Shown one piece after another: positions 60,838 through 64,000 of a stretch of DNA of 64,000 nucleotides. Position numbers and translations under genes: made by a program. Positions within the stretch are counted from its first letter, which is position 1; every line of letters begins with the position of its first letter. Origin of the DNA: BJ22 sp021298375 (lineage in GTDB: Bacteria; Planctomycetota; Planctomycetia; Pirellulales; Pirellulaceae); contig JBKDOL010000107.1 of assembly GCA_046343015.1 (NCBI GenBank), positions 20,969 through 84,968 of the forward strand, read 5' to 3'. Below the pieces are notes generated by a model. The model had not been told where the DNA came from. It searched no databases and saw only the letters and a program-made list of their open reading frames with translations.

Positions 60838-61626
60838 TTATTTGTTCAGGCTTGCAGCGGGAACGACAATCTGCCCAAAGTCAAAGGTCTCGCCGTTCTT
60901 GATTTCCACTTCGACTTCGCCACGCTTGCCAGTCTTGTCCTTGCCGACGGAAACGCCTGAGAGGTAACCGGCCTTCTTGTGCCAGAACTGGAACGTCCAC
61001 TTCCCGGCGGGCAAGTTCTCGATCAGAAAATTGCCTTTCTCGTCGGTCACGGCTGCGTACGGTTCATCCCGAACCAGGATGACGGCATCCATCCATTTGT
61101 GAATGTCGCAAACCACGTTGCCGGGCGTCTTGTCAGCCGCCTTCAGCTTGATCTCGACGCTGCCATGCTGCGGAAGATTGACGTTCTCTTCGTTCTTCAT
61201 CGTCACGATGTGGCAGTTGTGACCGACGTCGTCGCTGTTTTTGAGGGTTATCGCCTGCCCCGCGCGAACGACCAACGCATGTGGAACAAAGCGGCAGTTG
61301 ACGTTGTCGAGCACCAATTGCTGCGTCTTTTTCTCGTCATAACTAGGGTGGACTTTGGGATCCGAGCCCGGCTTCAGCAGCATCATCACGAACACGTCGC
61401 GGAGCGAGCCTTCCTTGTCGACCACCAGATTGTCATCCAGCGGCTTGACTCCGTCCTTCATGCAGGCAGCCTGGTCCTTGTCAATTTCCTCCGCGGCCGG
61501 AGCGGGAACAGCTCCTTCGACCTTGATGCGACCCTTTAAATTCCCCCACTCGCCTTGGGCCCAAACGGCAGCCCCGAGCCCCAGCACCATCCAAACCGCC
61601 AGACTCAAACCAATCAGCTTTTTCAT
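60838..61626 (-). CDS. Exported cupredoxin-like protein with carboxypeptidase-regulatory-type tail
   Basis: 262 residues from the ATG at 61624-61626. Signal peptide MKKLIGLSLAVWMVLGLGAA, cleaved near VWA. The centre (about 75-190) has a blue-copper-like pattern: GQAITLKNSDDVGHNCHIV (His136 or His139) and CDIHKWMDAVILVRDEPYAAV (Cys173, His176, Met179). A CxxHxxM loop of this type occurs in plastocyanin-like and methylamine-utilisation-like proteins. The last 70 residues (VTDEKGNFLIENLPAGKWTFQFWH) form a carboxypeptidase-regulatory beta-sandwich. It could carry electrons near the oxidase cluster, but the copper site is inferred. The operon start downstream is about 740 bases away. Confidence 0.8.
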   Translation of the reverse strand: MKKLIGLSLAVWMVLGLGAAVWAQGEWGNLKGRIKVEGAVPAPAAEEIDKDQAACMKDGVKPLDDNLVVDKEGSLRDVFVMMLLKPGSDPKVHPSYDEKKTQQLVLDNVNCRFVPHALVVRAGQAITLKNSDDVGHNCHIVTMKNEENVNLPQHGSVEIKLKAADKTPGNVVCDIHKWMDAVILVRDEPYAAVTDEKGNFLIENLPAGKWTFQFWHKKAGYLSGVSVGKDKTGKRGEVEVEIKNGETFDFGQIVVPAASLNK

Positions 61627-61989
61627 TCTCTGTTCCAAATCTCAACTGAGTCCTGAGAACGCCAGGATTGAACGAGCCTCCGCCCGTTTAAAACCAGCCC
61701 TGTTTCCGCAGGCAAGTATAACCGAAAATCGGCTGTTGGTTGACTTTTCTCCGGGGATGGCCAAATGGCCCCTCAACTCGTTACGATTCGGTCTTGCGTT
61801 TGAGCGCGCAAACCCGCGTTGAAGATCCGGGAAAAGTGCATTTCACACGCTGCACAGATTCGGATTTGCCAGCGTCTGAGCAAGCTTCAGGGGGGGGGCG
61901 GCCACGAGCGACCAATTCCCCGGCTCCGCAACCTGAACAATCGTTTTGAACAAGCCACCAACTCTATCCCCAACCCGGATTTCTGATTC
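61627..61989. other. Divergent spacer, no gene seen
   Basis: 363 bases between leftward cupredoxin and rightward purD genes. A G8 run occurs at about 61890-61898. No purine riboswitch motif or clear promoter was recognised. Confidence 0.5.
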
Positions 61990-63279
61990 ATGAATGTACT
62001 CGTCATCGGCAGTGGAGGTCGTGAGCACGCGTTGGCTTGGAAGCTCAAACAAAGCTCGGCAGTTAGCCGCGTCTTTGTCGCTCCGGGAAACGCCGGTACG
62101 GCGGTCGATTGCGAAAACGTGGAACTGGCCGCCGATGACATCCCCGGGCTGTTGCAGTTTGCCAAGCAGAACCAGATTGGGCTGACGATTGTCGGCCCCG
62201 AAGGTCCGCTCTGTGCAGGCGTGACCGATGCCTTCCAGGCCGAGGGCCTGCGTGTGTTTGGCCCCAGCAAAGGAGCCGCTCAGCTCGAAGGGAGCAAAAT
62301 CTTCTGCAAGCGGACGCTCTTCAATGCGGACGTGCCGACGGCCGAGTACTGGACCTTCAGCAACCCGGCGGCCGCGCTGGAGTTTGCCGAGGAACGCTAC
62401 GGCGAGAACCCGCAAAACGTGCCCCTGGTGGTCAAGGCCGACGGGCTGGCCGCCGGCAAGGGGGCGATTGTCTGCCAGACCATGGAAGATGTGCACGACG
62501 CGATTCGGCGAATCGCGATTGAGCGGGAGTTTGGCGACGCCGGCAACCAGTTCATGATGGAAGAGCGACTGCAGGGGCCCGAGTGCAGCCTGCTTGCGAT
62601 TACCGATGGACAAACGATTCTGACCTTGCCGCTGGTGCAGGATCACAAGCGGGCCTACGACTTTAACCGAGGTCCGAACACCGGCGGAATGGGTACCTAC
62701 TCACCCGCCAATTTGATGGACGCCAAGACGCTGGCCTGGGTCGAGGAGCATGTACTCGTCCCGACGGTGCACACGCTCAAGCGAAACCGCACTCCCTTCA
62801 AAGGCGTGTTGTTCTGCGGCCTGATGCTCACGCCCACGGGACCGAAGGTCCTGGAATACAACGTGCGGTTTGGCGATCCCGAGTGTCAGGCGATCATCAT
62901 GCGACTGCAGAGCGACCTCCTGCCGATCCTCGACTTGACGGTCGATGGCAAGCTCGAGCAATTGTCCGAGCCTCAATGGGACCCGCGACCGAGCGTTTGC
63001 GTGGTCATGGCTGCGGAAGGCTACCCGAATGCCTACCGCAAAGGGGATGAGATCCGCGGGCTGGACGCTGCCGCGGCGTTGCCCGACACGAAGGTGTTTC
63101 ACGCCGGAACCAAGCGCGAGGGGAATCGCGTGCTGACCACCGGTGGCCGGGTGCTTGGCGTCACCGCCTTGGGCGACAACTTGCCGACGGCCAAATTGAA
63201 TGCCTACCGGGCGGTCCAGGCAATTCGCTGGCCCGGCGCCTGGTGCCGCAAGGACATTTCGGATCAAGGCCGCGGCTAA
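61990..63279 (+). CDS. purD: Phosphoribosylamine-glycine ligase
   Basis: ATP-grasp enzyme that joins phosphoribosylamine and glycine in purine synthesis. 429 residues, the standard length. N-terminal dinucleotide-like start MNVLVIGSGGREHALAWKL, then VGPEGPLCAGVTDAF, FGPSKGAAQLEGSK, ATP-binding VVKADGLAAGKG, KRAYDFNRGPNTGGMGTYSP and the metal-ligand segment LEYNVRFGDPECQ. All are diagnostic. Start ATG at 61990. It stands alone, with no other pur gene in the window. Confidence 0.97.
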   Translation: MNVLVIGSGGREHALAWKLKQSSAVSRVFVAPGNAGTAVDCENVELAADDIPGLLQFAKQNQIGLTIVGPEGPLCAGVTDAFQAEGLRVFGPSKGAAQLEGSKIFCKRTLFNADVPTAEYWTFSNPAAALEFAEERYGENPQNVPLVVKADGLAAGKGAIVCQTMEDVHDAIRRIAIEREFGDAGNQFMMEERLQGPECSLLAITDGQTILTLPLVQDHKRAYDFNRGPNTGGMGTYSPANLMDAKTLAWVEEHVLVPTVHTLKRNRTPFKGVLFCGLMLTPTGPKVLEYNVRFGDPECQAIIMRLQSDLLPILDLTVDGKLEQLSEPQWDPRPSVCVVMAAEGYPNAYRKGDEIRGLDAAAALPDTKVFHAGTKREGNRVLTTGGRVLGVTALGDNLPTAKLNAYRAVQAIRWPGAWCRKDISDQGRG

Positions 63280-63452
63280 ATCGCCACGCCTTTAAGCGAG
63301 TACTGATTCAGCCCTTGCCACGCGCCTACAGAACACACAATGCAATTGCCGGGCGCGGCCAACCCAGCCACCAGGCCTGAACGGTTGAGCTTGGGCTAAC
63401 TCTCGCCTCTCGCCGCTCGCAACTCGCCTCTCGCCGCTGGCCTCACAGGCAT

Positions 63453-63517
63453 AAAAAAACCACAGGGGCGTTTCTCACGGGCCCGCTCTCGCCGGCCTGG
63501 GAAAACACCCCTGTGGG
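63453..63517 (-). terminator. Intrinsic terminator of the DUF1559 gene
   Basis: On the minus strand CCACAGGGG pairs with CCCCTGTGG (arms at about 63508-63516 and 63460-63468) around a long, partly self-paired loop, then runs into T7 (63453-63459). It follows the DUF1559 stop by about 37 bases. Confidence 0.85.
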
Positions 63518-63553
63518 TCGTCGCAATTTTTCAATTGCTAACTTGGAGGTCGA

Positions 63554-64000
63554 CTACTCAACCGAGTTGGTGATTTCACCACCGGCGCGAGTGCAGCGAG
63601 CGGCAAAGGTCGCCGGGTCAATCGTTTCGGCAACGAATTCGGCCGAACCGTCAGCCCGAACGAACACGCAACCACCCGGGTGGAAGCTGAACGGCTCGCT
63701 GGCGTTGATGTAGTTCATCATCTTGTTGCCGCCAGGAGCACCGGACGGACGCGAACCGTTGATCGAGAAGCCGCGGTCCGGGTCAGCCCAGCCAGTGCCG
63801 TCAACCAGCACAAAGCGGCCGCTAACGGCATTGGTCACCTTGTCACCGCCGTCTGCGGTATAAGCCGAGAATTCGGTTGCAGTCATCAGCTTGCGGCGGA
63901 GGTAAGCATCTGGAGCACCGCCAGCTTCGCCGATCATGATGGTATTCGAGGTACCGTCAATCACGTCGCGGATCGGATTGCGAACGTCCTTGGCCAGAAC
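63554..64000 (-). CDS. DUF1559 protein, C-terminal part (cut by window edge)
   Basis: The last 148 residues of a gene that continues past the right edge. The signature end of DUF1559 is clear: VIDGTSNTIMIGEAGG, then a Gly/Asn-rich loop and FSFHPGGCVFVRADGSAEFVAETIDPATFAARCTRAGGE. DUF1559 proteins are a large planctomycete family with a type IV pilin-like N-terminal methylation helix (not visible here); they are thought to be pseudopilin-like surface or export proteins. An intrinsic terminator follows at 63453-63517. Confidence 0.93.
   Translation of the reverse strand, partial: VLAKDVRNPIRDVIDGTSNTIMIGEAGGAPDAYLRRKLMTATEFSAYTADGGDKVTNAVSGRFVLVDGTGWADPDRGFSINGSRPSGAPGGNKMMNYINASEPFSFHPGGCVFVRADGSAEFVAETIDPATFAARCTRAGGEITNSVE

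Overview
This is a chromosomal window from a planctomycete, most likely a Pirellulales-type organism. The evidence is a Planctomycete-type PSD1 cytochrome (DUF1549/DUF1553) followed by a DUF1501 protein, the C-terminal end of a DUF1559 protein at the right edge, a lysine-rich histone-like micro-protein, an AT-hook protein with an RGRP core, a DUF4912 protein, and an A2-type haem-copper oxidase cluster. GC content is moderately high by eye. Coding density is low for a bacterium, with many 0.3-1.3 kb spacers. I saw no tRNA, rRNA, CRISPR array, phage, integrase or transposase gene.

Layout. 1-4965 (minus): F0F1 ATP synthase operon atpZ, atpI-like, atpB, atpE, atpF, atpH, atpA (cut by the left edge), with unusually long internal spacers. 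4966-6281 is a gene desert. 6282-11948: a DUF4912 protein, an ABC-F ATPase, a small secreted Gly/Tyr-rich protein, and a molybdopterin-oxidoreductase domain fused to pentapeptide repeats. 12004-13590: a HipBA toxin-antitoxin pair with three palindromic operators at an exact 39-bp pitch. 14022-17933 (minus): fatty-acid synthesis cluster fabD, fabG, acpP, fabF, preceded upstream by ruvB. 19710-23090 (plus): a sigma-54-activator-like protein with a degenerate ATPase, a receiver-like partner, and Mrp/ApbC. 23451-28323 (minus): a 30-residue histone H1-like gene, clpC and a membrane protein. 28735-35783: a ThiD2-ThiE fusion, MOSC protein, IlvE, TMEM220-like protein, NYN nuclease-like protein, serine acetyltransferase and a sulfotransferase-like protein.

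36201-43336 (minus): an AT-hook protein, then PSD1 - DUF1501 - YfhO-like operon. 43681-50170: inositol-phosphatase-like protein, AI-2E-type permease, a tandem of one intact trypsin-like PDZ protease and one rearranged inactive copy, and an MBL-fold hydrolase. 50364-61626 (minus): terminal-oxidase cluster (di-haem cytochrome c lipoprotein, coxB, coxA, ctaA, ctaB, coxC with a large coiled-coil insert, tandem SCO protein, DUF420 protein, small membrane protein), with a small lipoprotein and a cupredoxin-like protein upstream. 61990-63279: purD. 63554 to the right edge: DUF1559 protein.

How the genes work together. The two ends of the window are energy metabolism. The oxidase cluster is self-contained: haem O/A synthesis, copper delivery, the three core subunits and an electron-donating cytochrome, building proton-motive force that the ATP synthase spends. 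The fab cluster makes acyl chains. The most unusual observations are the PDZ-in-protease pseudoenzyme, the molybdopterin/pentapeptide fusion, the degenerate NtrC-like/receiver-like pair, the coiled-coil insert in CoxC, the regular HipBA operators, a nested inverted-repeat element at 10507-10634, and a genome-wide-looking habit of short tandem arrays with 14-19 bp units that are unrelated in sequence from site to site.
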